This document shows, piece by piece, positions 17,350-26,822 of a stretch of 53,494 nucleotides of DNA. The stretch spans positions 1 to 53,494 of the forward strand of contig NZ_RBZY01000024.1 in assembly GCF_004022425.1 (NCBI RefSeq), in the 5' to 3' direction. Position 1 is the stretch's first letter. Every line of letters begins with the position of its first letter. A program made the position numbers and the translations under genes. Origin of the DNA: Microbacterium enclense (GTDB taxonomy: Bacteria; Actinomycetota; Actinomycetes; Actinomycetales; Microbacteriaceae). Under the pieces are notes generated by a model. That model was given only the letters and a program-made list of their open reading frames with translations. It ran no database searches and was not told the DNA's origin.

Positions 17350-18932
17350 ATGATTCCACGGGTGTGATCCTGGGGGCGCTGACCCTGCTCCTGTTCGTCA
17401 TCGTCTACGTCTGGTACGCGCTGGCGTTGGCCGCGGTCTTCGCCAAAGCCGGCGAGGCGACGTGGAAGGCGTGGGTTCCGGTCGTGAACGTCGCGACGAT
17501 CCTCGCGCTCGGTGGCTTCTCACCGTGGCTCGTGCTGCTGAACCTCATTCCCCTCTTCGGTACCGTGGCCTTCGCCGTCGTCCTCATCGTCGCGATCCAC
17601 CGCGTGAACCTCGGATTCGGTCGCGGCGCCGGCATGACCGTCCTCGGCGCGTTCCTCGGCGTCGTGTGGGCCAGCGTTCTGGGATTCGGCTCGGCGCGAT
17701 GGCGGAACGGGACCCCGGGTGCGCGTCGTTCCGGTGGCATGGACGAGAACTCCGCCCCCGTGCGGCGCGGGCAGGACTTCGCCGGGCCCTACGTGCCCCT
17801 CGTCGGCGGGTGGACTCCCGAGCCGGCGTCGCGGGCCGACGCGGGCGAGGACGCGCCGGTGCCGGGCCCCGCGTCCGAGGCCATCGTGCTGCCGTACGCC
17901 GCTGTGTCTCCCTCTCTCGCCGACGCGCCGCCGCCTCCCACCGACTGGGCTCCGCGCGGACCCGCCGACGCGCCCGACTTCGCACCTCCCGCCGGTGACG
18001 CCCGCGCTCCGCTGCCGTTCTCCGAGCGCCCGGTGGTCGCCGATGACGCACGGGCGTCCGTCTCGGAGGCGCTTGCGGCCTTGCGCGCGCCGACCGACGG
18101 CGATGTCGCCCGCGACGAGCGCGCGCGCACCGCGGAGCACGACGAGCAGGGCGAAGGCGAGCCCGATGTCTGGAGCGCCGGTCCCCTCACCCCTGCCGTC
18201 CCCTCGCGCTCGCGGACGTCGGCCGAGACGCCGGCGGTGACCGGCGCCCCCGAGGAGGCCCCCGCCGACGACGCGGCACCGCGTCCGGAGCCGTGGCGCG
18301 CCCCGTCGCCGGCTGAGGGGGATGACGCCGGCCCGACGACCGATGAGTCGCTGACGCGACCCGCGCCCGTCGCCGGGCAGGTCTGGCCCGCCCCCGCGCG
18401 CACGGATGAGGGCCCGGGGGAGGAGTTCCCCGAACTCTCGGAGGCCGTCTCGGCGGTCTCCGACGCTCCGCAGGCGGGCGCACCCCGATCGGCGCGCACC
18501 TCCGTGTCGGCGCTCTACACCCAGCCGGAGTTCCCCGCCGAACCGGACGACGCCGAGTTCGACGCCCTCGACCGCACCGTCGTCACCCGTCGACGCCGGA
18601 TCCCGTGGGCCCTCGTGCCCCCGAGCGGCGCACCCGTCGACCTGACCTCCGACGTGGTGATCCTCGGACGTCGGCCGGCTCCGGATGCCGCACACCCGGA
18701 TGCCCAGCTCGTGGCGATCTCCGACGAGACGCGCACCGTCTCGAAGACGCACGCGCGCCTGCAACTGCGGGGCGACGTCTGGTTCGTCACGGATCTGGAC
18801 TCGACCAACGGTGTGCTCTTCGCCACGCTGATGGGAACCGAGGTCGAGGCACCCCCCGGCGAGGAGATCGAGGCCGGGGAACGGTTCTTCCTCGGCGACG
18901 CGGAGGTGCGTCTGACGCGGAGGGAGCCGTGA
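17346..18932 (+). CDS. Membrane protein with C-terminal FHA domain
   Basis: A 528-residue protein with an N-terminal block of about four membrane segments (1-115) that resembles DUF5684-type small membrane domains. Then comes a long acidic Ala/Pro-rich linker (about 120-405) that is probably disordered, and a C-terminal forkhead-associated domain (about 425-526) that binds phosphothreonine. FHA landmarks are VVILGRRP (near 436), VSKTHARLQL and STNGVLF. Just before the domain is DRTVVTRRRR with Thr411, a plausible phosphosite. It is fifth in the kinase operon, so it may read phosphorylation by the kinase at 5338-6474. The ATG overlaps the previous stop (ATGA), and the next gene overlaps as GTGA. 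Confidence 0.92.
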   Translation: MNDSTGVILGALTLLLFVIVYVWYALALAAVFAKAGEATWKAWVPVVNVATILALGGFSPWLVLLNLIPLFGTVAFAVVLIVAIHRVNLGFGRGAGMTVLGAFLGVVWASVLGFGSARWRNGTPGARRSGGMDENSAPVRRGQDFAGPYVPLVGGWTPEPASRADAGEDAPVPGPASEAIVLPYAAVSPSLADAPPPPTDWAPRGPADAPDFAPPAGDARAPLPFSERPVVADDARASVSEALAALRAPTDGDVARDERARTAEHDEQGEGEPDVWSAGPLTPAVPSRSRTSAETPAVTGAPEEAPADDAAPRPEPWRAPSPAEGDDAGPTTDESLTRPAPVAGQVWPAPARTDEGPGEEFPELSEAVSAVSDAPQAGAPRSARTSVSALYTQPEFPAEPDDAEFDALDRTVVTRRRRIPWALVPPSGAPVDLTSDVVILGRRPAPDAAHPDAQLVAISDETRTVSKTHARLQLRGDVWFVTDLDSTNGVLFATLMGTEVEAPPGEEIEAGERFFLGDAEVRLTRREP

Positions 18933-19651
18933 GCGGTCCCTTCGACGTTCCCGATGACGCGGACGACGTCACGCTCTGGGCCGGGCGCCTGCGTGCGTGG
19001 CCGACCCCGCCCGTCGAGTCCGCAGCCACGGACGACCCGGACGATGTCGACGACGACACCGCGGTATCGCCCCGCAACGCTCCGGCGGACGACACGGTGC
19101 GGGTGCTACGCGACGCTCCGGCGGACGACACGGTGCGTGTGCCACGTCCGCAGCCGGTGCCCCCCGCGCCCGAGGTCGTCGACGACGAGACGGTCCGCGT
19201 TTCGCCCCCGGCTTCGTCGCGTGGTCCCGTCGAGAGCGGAATCGTCGACGAGACGACCATTCCCGGTCGGCGGCGTGGTGTCGCCCCCGACGACGAGGCA
19301 TCCACGGACCCCGACGACGAGGCATCCATGGGCAACACCGCGGCCGGCACCCGCCGCGCTCGATCCCGTCCCCGCGTCGAGGAGCCCGAGATCCCGTCCG
19401 GCGATCCCGTGCCGACGCCCCGGGGTGCGCGGATCCCGACCACCGATCACGAGCTCTACCGGCCCCGCGCCGACCAGGCGATCCGCGTGACCCGCACGGC
19501 CGTGCCCGCTCGGTCGACCGATGCTCCGGATGCCGCCGCGGTGCGCCCGCGGGAGGCTCGGGGTACTCGGGGGCGCGGAGCGCTGCTCGTGGCGGCGGCC
19601 GTGCTCGTCCTCGCGGTGGCGGCCGTCGTCGTGTTCCTGGTGATGGGCTGA
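18929..19651 (+). CDS. Tail-anchored protein with repeated acidic-Thr motifs
   Basis: A protein of 240 residues: an acidic Pro-rich cytoplasmic region and one C-terminal membrane helix (about 218-240) ending the protein, so it is tail-anchored. It carries five similar sites: DDDTAV (Thr44), DDTVRV (Thr56), DDTVRV (Thr68), DETVRV (Thr88) and DETTIP (Thr109). Two of them lie in a perfect 12-residue tandem repeat. Thr with acidic residues before it and Val at +3 resembles a bacterial kinase target and FHA ligand. The GTG at 18929 overlaps the FHA gene stop. I do not know a family for it; the role as phospho-scaffold is inference from motif and operon. Confidence 0.82.
   Translation: MSGPFDVPDDADDVTLWAGRLRAWPTPPVESAATDDPDDVDDDTAVSPRNAPADDTVRVLRDAPADDTVRVPRPQPVPPAPEVVDDETVRVSPPASSRGPVESGIVDETTIPGRRRGVAPDDEASTDPDDEASMGNTAAGTRRARSRPRVEEPEIPSGDPVPTPRGARIPTTDHELYRPRADQAIRVTRTAVPARSTDAPDAAAVRPREARGTRGRGALLVAAAVLVLAVAAVVVFLVMG
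19076..19147 (+). repeat. 36-nt tandem repeat, two copies
   Basis: Two direct copies of a 36-nt unit encode [N/D]APADDTVRV[L/P]R twice. Near-identity at the DNA level suggests a recent duplication that doubled a Thr motif. Confidence 0.75.
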
Positions 19652-19669
19652 GCCTCACCCCGCGCACGT

Positions 19670-19698
19670 TTGCCCGCACCCTCCCGGGCGCGTATCAT
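19670..19698 (+). promoter_or_regulatory. Promoter of the str operon
   Basis: TTGCCC (-35, 19670-19675), a spacer of exactly 17 nt, and TATCAT (-10, 19693-19698). This is the best vegetative-type promoter in the window. Transcription should start near 19705. Confidence 0.75.
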
Positions 19699-19704
19699 TG
19701 AGCG

Positions 19705-19946
19705 GGTGTGCGTTCACGCGCGCCGTGCGTCATGCCCTCGGGTCTGCGGCACGGAACAACGCTCGCACCATCTCAGGGAACGGCCTGCGAACAGGCCACC
19801 CCCACGGCATATCCACCACAACCACGCCCGATCATTCTGGCGCGCGGTGGATCACACGTGAGCCCGACACGTCACGAATCGCAAGATCCGCGCCGAGTCG
19901 GGGGAGACACGACGCTGTCACCGTGCAGCACAATCAAGGAGAGAAC
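19705..19946 (+). promoter_or_regulatory. Long 5' leader of rpsL
   Basis: About 240 nt between the predicted start of transcription and the rpsL GTG. It contains several short complementary stretches but no hairpin I can assign with confidence, and open frames within it lack ribosome binding sites. It may carry autogenous or processing signals, but nothing specific is recognised. Confidence 0.4.
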
Positions 19947-20315
19947 GTGCCAACCATTCAGCAGTTGGTTCGCAAGGGCCGCTCGCCGAAGGTCTCGAAG
20001 ACCAAGGCTCCCGCGCTGAAGTCGAACCCCCAGCAGGCCGGCGTGTGCACCCGCGTGTACACGACGACGCCCAAGAAGCCGAACTCGGCGATGCGCAAGG
20101 TCGCCCGTGTGAAGCTGCGCAACGGTACCGAGGTCACCGCCTACATCCCCGGCGAGGGCCACAACCTGCAGGAGCACTCGCTCGTGCTCGTCCGTGGCGG
20201 TCGTGTGAAGGACCTCCCCGGTGTCCGTTACAAGATCGTCCGCGGTGCGCTCGACACCCAGGCTGTCAAGAACCGTAAGCAGGCTCGCAGCCGCTACGGC
20301 GCGAAGAAGGGCTGA
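19947..20315 (+). CDS. rpsL: 30S ribosomal protein S12
   Basis: The S12 protein of the decoding centre, 122 residues, normal length. [13 protein letters not shown] and KDLPGVRY are the two loops where streptomycin-resistance changes occur; Lys43 and Lys88 are both wild type, so the sequence predicts a drug-sensitive form. The start is the GTG at 19947 ([12 protein letters not shown]), with AAGGAGAG just upstream; the longer open frame belongs to the leader. First gene of rpsL-rpsG-fusA-tuf. Confidence 0.98.
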   Translation: MPTIQQLVRKGRSPKVSKTKAPALKSNPQQAGVCTRVYTTTPKKPNSAMRKVARVKLRNGTEVTAYIPGEGHNLQEHSLVLVRGGRVKDLPGVRYKIVRGALDTQAVKNRKQARSRYGAKKG

Positions 20316-20320
20316 GAACC

Positions 20321-20791
20321 ATGCCTCGTAAGGGTCCCGCCCCGAAGCGTCCCGTCGTCAACGACCCGGTGTACGGCGCTCCCGTCGTCACGCAGCTGGT
20401 CAACAAGATCCTGGTCGACGGCAAGAAGTCTCTTGCCGAGTCGATCGTCTACGACGCCCTCAAGGGTGTCGAGGCGAAGAACAGCCAGGATGCCGTCGCC
20501 ACCCTCAAGAAGGCGCTCGACAACGTTCGCCCCACCCTCGAGGTCAAGAGCCGCCGCGTCGGTGGCTCGACCTACCAGGTTCCGGTCGAGGTCAAGCCGC
20601 ACCGCGCGAACACCCTCGCGCTGCGCTGGCTCGTGAGCTACGCCAAGGGTCGTCGTGAGAAGACGATGACCGAGCGTCTGCAGAACGAGATCCTCGACGC
20701 CTCGAACGGCCTCGGTGCCGCGGTCAAGCGCCGCGAGGACACCCACAAGATGGCCGAGTCGAACCGCGCCTTCGCGCACTACCGCTGGTAA
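20321..20791 (+). CDS. rpsG: 30S ribosomal protein S7
   Basis: S7, 156 residues, binds the 3' domain of 16S rRNA and initiates 30S head assembly. Typical starts and ends are seen ([10 protein letters not shown] and [14 protein letters not shown] C-terminus, here [10 protein letters not shown]). Only 5 nt separate it from rpsL, so it shares that transcript. The hairpin that follows may lower or process read-through to fusA. Confidence 0.98.
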   Translation: MPRKGPAPKRPVVNDPVYGAPVVTQLVNKILVDGKKSLAESIVYDALKGVEAKNSQDAVATLKKALDNVRPTLEVKSRRVGGSTYQVPVEVKPHRANTLALRWLVSYAKGRREKTMTERLQNEILDASNGLGAAVKRREDTHKMAESNRAFAHYRW

Positions 20792-20801
20792 CACCCGCGG
20801 A

Positions 20802-20832
20802 GGGTCCGTGACCGAACCCCGGTCACGGACCC
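20802..20832 (+). terminator. Strong hairpin between rpsG and fusA
   Basis: Perfect inverted repeat GGGTCCGTGACC / GGTCACGGACCC with a 7-nt loop. It is followed by Cs rather than Ts. It could be a partial terminator, a processing site or a translational control element; the short distance to fusA argues against full termination. Confidence 0.6.
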
Positions 20833-20878
20833 CCCGATGGGCCCGGCATCAACCTCCCAACAGGTAAGGAAGACACCC

Positions 20879-22993
<2,115 letters not shown>

Positions 22994-23005
22994 CTCCGCT
23001 CTCGT

Positions 23006-23046
23006 GGATGCCGGGACCCCGCGCCCCGGCCGGGTTCCCGGCATCC
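23006..23046 (+). terminator. Hairpin between fusA and tuf
   Basis: Inverted repeat GGATGCCGGGA.CCC / GGGTTCCCGGCATCC, with one mismatch and a loop of about 12 nt, 12 nt after the fusA stop. The arms again include the GGATGCC/GGCATCC pair. It probably attenuates read-through so that tuf depends partly on its own promoter. Confidence 0.6.
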
Positions 23047-23047
23047 G

Positions 23048-23075
23048 CTCAAACTCAATACCGACTCTCTAGTAA
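23048..23075 (+). promoter_or_regulatory. Possible tuf promoter
   Basis: A locally AT-rich stretch with CTCAAA (-35-like) and TAGTAA (-10-like) 16 nt apart, 78 nt before the tuf start. Weak match, supported mainly by position between a hairpin and tuf. Confidence 0.35.
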
Positions 23076-23153
23076 CCTGAGAACCATCCCCGTAGAGAAC
23101 CGGTCGCAATCCAGCGCCCGTCACTCTGCATTGAACGTCCTGAGGAGGACCCA

Positions 23154-24347
23154 GTGGCTAAGGCCAAGTTCGAGCGGACCAAGCCGCACGTGAACATCGG
23201 AACGATCGGTCACGTCGACCACGGCAAGACCACGCTCACCGCTGCCATCTCGAAGGTGCTCGCCGACAAGTTCCCGTCGGCCACCAACGTCCAGCGTGAC
23301 TTCGCGTCGATCGACTCGGCGCCGGAAGAGCGCCAGCGCGGTATCACCATCAACATCTCGCACGTCGAGTACGAGACCCCCAAGCGTCACTACGCTCACG
23401 TCGACGCCCCGGGTCACGCCGACTACATCAAGAACATGATCACCGGTGCCGCTCAGATGGACGGCGCGATCCTCGTGGTCGCGGCGACCGACGGCCCGAT
23501 GGCCCAGACGCGTGAGCACGTGCTGCTCGCCAAGCAGGTCGGCGTCCCCTACCTGCTGGTCGCGCTCAACAAGGCCGACATGGTCGACGACGAGGAGATC
23601 CTGGAGCTCGTCGAGCTCGAGGTTCGCGAGCTCCTCTCCTCGCAGGACTTCGATGGCGACAACGCCCCCGTCGTGCGCGTCTCGGGCCTCAAGGCTCTCG
23701 AGGGCGACGAGCAGTGGGTCAACTCGATCGTCGAGCTCATGGAGGCCGTCGACGAGTCGATCCCCGACCCGGTGCGTGACAAGGACAAGCCGTTCCTCAT
23801 GCCCATCGAGGACGTCTTCACCATCACCGGTCGTGGAACGGTCGTCACGGGTCGCGCCGAGCGCGGTACCCTCGCGATCAACTCCGAGGTCGAGATCGTC
23901 GGCATCCGCCCGACGCAGAAGACCACGGTCACGGGTATCGAGATGTTCCACAAGCAGCTCGACGAGGCCTGGGCCGGCGAGAACTGTGGTCTGCTCCTGC
24001 GCGGCACCAAGCGTGACGACGTCGAGCGCGGCCAGGTCGTCGTCAAGCCCGGTTCGGTCACCCCGCACACCAACTTCGAGGGCACGGCGTACATCCTGTC
24101 CAAGGAAGAGGGCGGCCGTCACAACCCGTTCTTCACGAACTACCGCCCGCAGTTCTACTTCCGTACCACGGACGTGACCGGCGTCATCACGCTGCCCGAG
24201 GGCACCGAGATGGTCATGCCCGGTGACACCACCGAGATGTCGGTCGAGCTCATCCAGCCGATCGCCATGGAAGAGGGCCTCGGCTACGCGATCCGTGAGG
24301 GTGGCCGCACCGTCGGTGCCGGTACCGTCACCAAGATCCTCAAGTAA
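23154..24347 (+). CDS. tuf: Elongation factor Tu
   Basis: EF-Tu, 397 residues, the GTPase that delivers aminoacyl-tRNA to the ribosome. Motifs: [10 protein letters not shown] (P-loop), DAPGHADY (G3) and NKADM (G4). The switch I region contains [11 protein letters not shown] at 23154 follows GAGGAGG at the ideal distance. The C-terminus ([10 protein letters not shown]) is typical. Codon choice is strongly biased to C- and G-ending optimal codons, as expected for a very highly expressed gene. Confidence 0.99.
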   Translation: MAKAKFERTKPHVNIGTIGHVDHGKTTLTAAISKVLADKFPSATNVQRDFASIDSAPEERQRGITINISHVEYETPKRHYAHVDAPGHADYIKNMITGAAQMDGAILVVAATDGPMAQTREHVLLAKQVGVPYLLVALNKADMVDDEEILELVELEVRELLSSQDFDGDNAPVVRVSGLKALEGDEQWVNSIVELMEAVDESIPDPVRDKDKPFLMPIEDVFTITGRGTVVTGRAERGTLAINSEVEIVGIRPTQKTTVTGIEMFHKQLDEAWAGENCGLLLRGTKRDDVERGQVVVKPGSVTPHTNFEGTAYILSKEEGGRHNPFFTNYRPQFYFRTTDVTGVITLPEGTEMVMPGDTTEMSVELIQPIAMEEGLGYAIREGGRTVGAGTVTKILK

Positions 24348-24368
24348 GTCCCCTTCGGACTGACCGGC

Positions 24369-24396
24369 AAGGGCCGGGCCTTCGGGCCCGGCCCTT
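24369..24396 (+). terminator. Terminator of the str operon
   Basis: Perfect inverted repeat AAGGGCCGGGCC / GGCCCGGCCCTT with a TTCG tetraloop, 21 nt after the tuf stop. Very stable; probably rho-independent despite the weak T-tract. Confidence 0.88.
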
Positions 24397-24546
24397 CGTC
24401 GTTCGTCCCGGGGTCTGCGTCGGGGGACAGAATCCGACCTCATCCGGTCACCGACCGACCTGGCGGCTGAGGGGCGCCTCTGCCGGTCGCCATCATCGCG
24501 GGAGTGCCGTCGAACGGACGGTGGGATCCAGGATGTGGGGACGCAG

Positions 24547-25209
24547 ATGTCGGAAGAAAAGCTTGGTGCCGGGGTGTCGGAGCGGGCCGGTCGCGGCATC
24601 GATCGTCGCACGGTGCTGCGCGGGGCGGCGTGGTCGGTTCCGGTGGTGACGCTCGCGGTCGCCGCCCCGAGTGCGGCGGCATCCGTCAACAACGCCGATC
24701 TGCAGCTGACGGGACTGGATGCCAACCTGCTCAGCATCCAGGTTCTGGACTCGCCGACCGTGGCCACGGCCGCCGTGGCACTGACCGTGCCGACGCAGCT
24801 CGCGGTCGTCAACGGAGCCGGCGCGCTGACGGGGTCGGCGACGGTCAGCATCCGGGTGGGACGGCCGTCGGGGATCGCCCTGACACTCGGGCGCGCGCGC
24901 GGCTTCGGCGTCCACCGTTTCGACGGCGCGACGACCACGTCAGGCCAGCGCACCACGGTCTACGAGACCAACGCCCTCGGCAGCCAGATCGGGTTCCCGG
25001 TCACGACCTTCACCACCACGACGAACCTCAACGTGGCTTCCGGTCAGACGCTGAACATCCCGCTGGTGTGGGGTCTGGCCGGTTCTCGGTCCGGGGTCGC
25101 GGTGAACGCTCTCGCGACGTTCCCGGTGACGGCCACCGTCACCGTGGGTGGGCGGACCCTGTCCGCGGCCAGCAGCATCATCGTGCCGCTGAACGCCGGC
25201 GTGCTGTAA
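24547..25209 (+). CDS. Small Tat-exported protein of unknown function
   Basis: A protein of 220 residues with a twin-arginine signal: GIDRRTVLRG (Arg20, Arg21), then a hydrophobic stretch and cleavage probably after PSAAA near residue 45. The mature part is almost entirely Thr/Val/Ala/Gly-rich beta sequence with no cysteine, which suggests a secreted beta-sandwich. The start is taken as ATG 24547 with GGGGA before it; a GTG at 24535 would add four residues. No family is recognised. An AraC-type regulator follows 279 nt downstream on the same strand. Confidence 0.8.
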   Translation: MSEEKLGAGVSERAGRGIDRRTVLRGAAWSVPVVTLAVAAPSAAASVNNADLQLTGLDANLLSIQVLDSPTVATAAVALTVPTQLAVVNGAGALTGSATVSIRVGRPSGIALTLGRARGFGVHRFDGATTTSGQRTTVYETNALGSQIGFPVTTFTTTTNLNVASGQTLNIPLVWGLAGSRSGVAVNALATFPVTATVTVGGRTLSAASSIIVPLNAGVL

Positions 25210-25443
25210 CGGAGGCAGGACCGCCGCGCAACGGTGTGGCGTCGATCGCGTCGGTCGCGTCCGATTGCGATCGACGTACCTCACGAACCCTGGTCGGAGT
25301 TCGCGAGGAGGCCGGGAAGCCGGTCGGGTGTCGACTGCGTTCGGTGGGTCCGGGTCGTCCGAGGGGGGCGGCGAGGACCCACCGAACGTCTCTTCACGAC
25401 CGGGGTCGTGCTGTGCGCGGCAACCCGGGAGAGCATTAGATGA

Positions 25444-25483
25444 CCCCCTCGGGCCACGCATCGTGGCGCTTCTCACGAGGGGG
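25444..25483 (+). promoter_or_regulatory. Hairpin covering the ribosome binding site of the AraC-type gene
   Basis: Outer stem CCCCCTCG / CGAGGGGG (8 bp) and inner perfect stem GCCACG-CAT-CGTGGC. The 3' outer arm contains the Shine-Dalgarno-like GAGGGGG (25477-25483), six bases before the ATG at 25489. Folding would hide the ribosome binding site. Confidence 0.55.
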
Positions 25484-25488
25484 CAGCT

Positions 25489-26388
25489 ATGGGGAGTCAG
25501 GCCCACGCTCGACATGCGCAGACACCGCGTAGACGAGCCTCGGCACCGCCGTTGCGGGCGCTTCTTCACGCTGGTCTGCAGACGTCGGGCCGTCCGCACC
25601 CGGTGACGGCCATCGCGGCGGGCCGGGCCTCGGTGACCCTTCATGCCATCGACGATGGCGATGAGTGGGAATGGGATCCCGACGAGCGCACCGGCTATTT
25701 CGGCGTGGTCTTCCCCGTCGACGACGCGCGCGGCTCGATCCCCTGTGACGACTCCGCGGAGCAGGACCCGCGGGCCCCCATCCTGCTGCGCCCGTGCGGA
25801 GGGGGCGCCCGGTTGCGCTGGACCCGCGGGGGCGCGGCGACGGTCTGGCTTCCTACTACCACGATCGGCGAACTCGGGGTCGACCTGTCGCTCGTGCAGG
25901 ACCGCCCGGCGCTGACGACGGCGGCGCTGGCAGCCCGGTCCTATGTGACGACCGTCGCCACCACGCGGCCGGGGCTCGGCGTCGTGGAAGAGCTGGTGAT
26001 GGAACGGGCGCTCATCGACATGACCGCGGGAGTCTTCTTCGCGTCCGGCGAGCGCCACGTCGTCGCCGACAACCGGGTGTCGACGTTCACACGCGCGCGA
26101 CTGCTGTTCGAGTCCCGCTTCAGCGACGCGGCGTTCGGTGTGCGGGGGGCCGCCGAGGAGCTGCACCTCTCGGAGCGCCACCTGGAGCGTCTTTTTCGTT
26201 CGCAGGGGATGTCGCCCTCGAGCTACCTGCGCTCCCTTCGCACGGACTACGCGCAGGTCCTTCTGGCATCCCGACACGAGACGGGCATGACGATGCGGAC
26301 GATCGCCGATCTGAGCGGGTTCGGCTCCGTTCGCAGTCTGCGTCGCGCGCTGTCCGCCTGGGCGGACGACGAACGCGCGACCGCATGA
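25489..26388 (+). CDS. AraC-family transcriptional regulator
   Basis: A protein of 299 residues. The C-terminal region (about 200-295) is an AraC-type DNA-binding domain with two helix-turn-helix units: AAEELHLSERHLERLFRSQG and MRTIADLSGFGSVRSLRRAL. The N-terminal half (about 40-190) is a divergent, probably cupin-like sensor region of unknown ligand. The ATG at 25489 is preceded by GAGGGGG, which lies inside a stable hairpin. It may control the Tat-exported protein upstream or the polysaccharide locus downstream; neither is shown by the sequence. A second member is encoded at 52457-53344. Confidence 0.88.
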   Translation: MGSQAHARHAQTPRRRASAPPLRALLHAGLQTSGRPHPVTAIAAGRASVTLHAIDDGDEWEWDPDERTGYFGVVFPVDDARGSIPCDDSAEQDPRAPILLRPCGGGARLRWTRGGAATVWLPTTTIGELGVDLSLVQDRPALTTAALAARSYVTTVATTRPGLGVVEELVMERALIDMTAGVFFASGERHVVADNRVSTFTRARLLFESRFSDAAFGVRGAAEELHLSERHLERLFRSQGMSPSSYLRSLRTDYAQVLLASRHETGMTMRTIADLSGFGSVRSLRRALSAWADDERATA

Positions 26389-26453
26389 GGGCGGACGACG
26401 CGGGCGGCCGGGTCGCACGCTTCGGCGGATGCGGAGGACGAAGCGGCCGCCGG

Positions 26454-26459
26454 TAGAGT
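26454..26459 (+). promoter_or_regulatory. -10 box of a leaderless promoter
   Basis: TAGAGT, 7 nt before the GTG at 26467; no ribosome binding site precedes that start. Confidence 0.5.
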
Positions 26460-26466
26460 CGCTGGG

Positions 26467-26751
26467 GTGAAGCCGCTCTCTCGTGTCCTGGGCACACTCG
26501 CGCTCGTGTCGGCGATCGTCGCGGTGAGCGTCCCCGCCGTGGGGGCCGTCCTGCTGCTCCGGGCGGATTCCCCGACGGTGATCGATCGGGCGGCTCTGCT
26601 CGGGCTCGGCACTGCGGCGGTGGGGTTCGTGCTCGCTGTCGTCGGCTACCTCACCGGTCGACGCGTCGGTGCGACGGCGATGCCCGTGATCGGAGGCCTC
26701 AGCGCGCTGATGGTCGCCGTCGGCTTCGCGATCGCGCCCCTGTTCGTGTGA
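26467..26751 (+). CDS. Small hydrophobic membrane protein
   Basis: A protein of 94 residues with about three membrane segments (roughly 8-32, 43-62 and 69-92) joined by short polar loops. There is no recognisable functional motif. The GTG start at 26467 is supported by the TAGAGT box 7 nt upstream, which suggests leaderless expression. It lies alone between the AraC-type gene and the DUF4012 gene. Confidence 0.7.
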   Translation: MKPLSRVLGTLALVSAIVAVSVPAVGAVLLLRADSPTVIDRAALLGLGTAAVGFVLAVVGYLTGRRVGATAMPVIGGLSALMVAVGFAIAPLFV

Positions 26752-26809
26752 GGCGCCCGCCCGTGCTCGCACGGGTCGGGGCCTCAGAAGTCGCTCAGAC
26801 GATCTGACC

Positions 26810-26815
26810 TAGGAT
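26810..26815 (+). promoter_or_regulatory. -10 box of a leaderless promoter
   Basis: TAGGAT followed by 7 nt and the ATG at 26823 of the DUF4012 gene. No Shine-Dalgarno sequence precedes that ATG. Confidence 0.55.
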
Positions 26816-26822
26816 TCAGCAC

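Noticed and set aside
19670..19861. 63-codon frame in the rpsL leader
   Set aside because: It begins upstream of the predicted transcription start and has no ribosome binding site.
23121..24956. Long minus-strand open frame over tuf
   Set aside because: Antisense shadow of tuf; composition is the complement of a biased gene and it runs through the tuf terminator.
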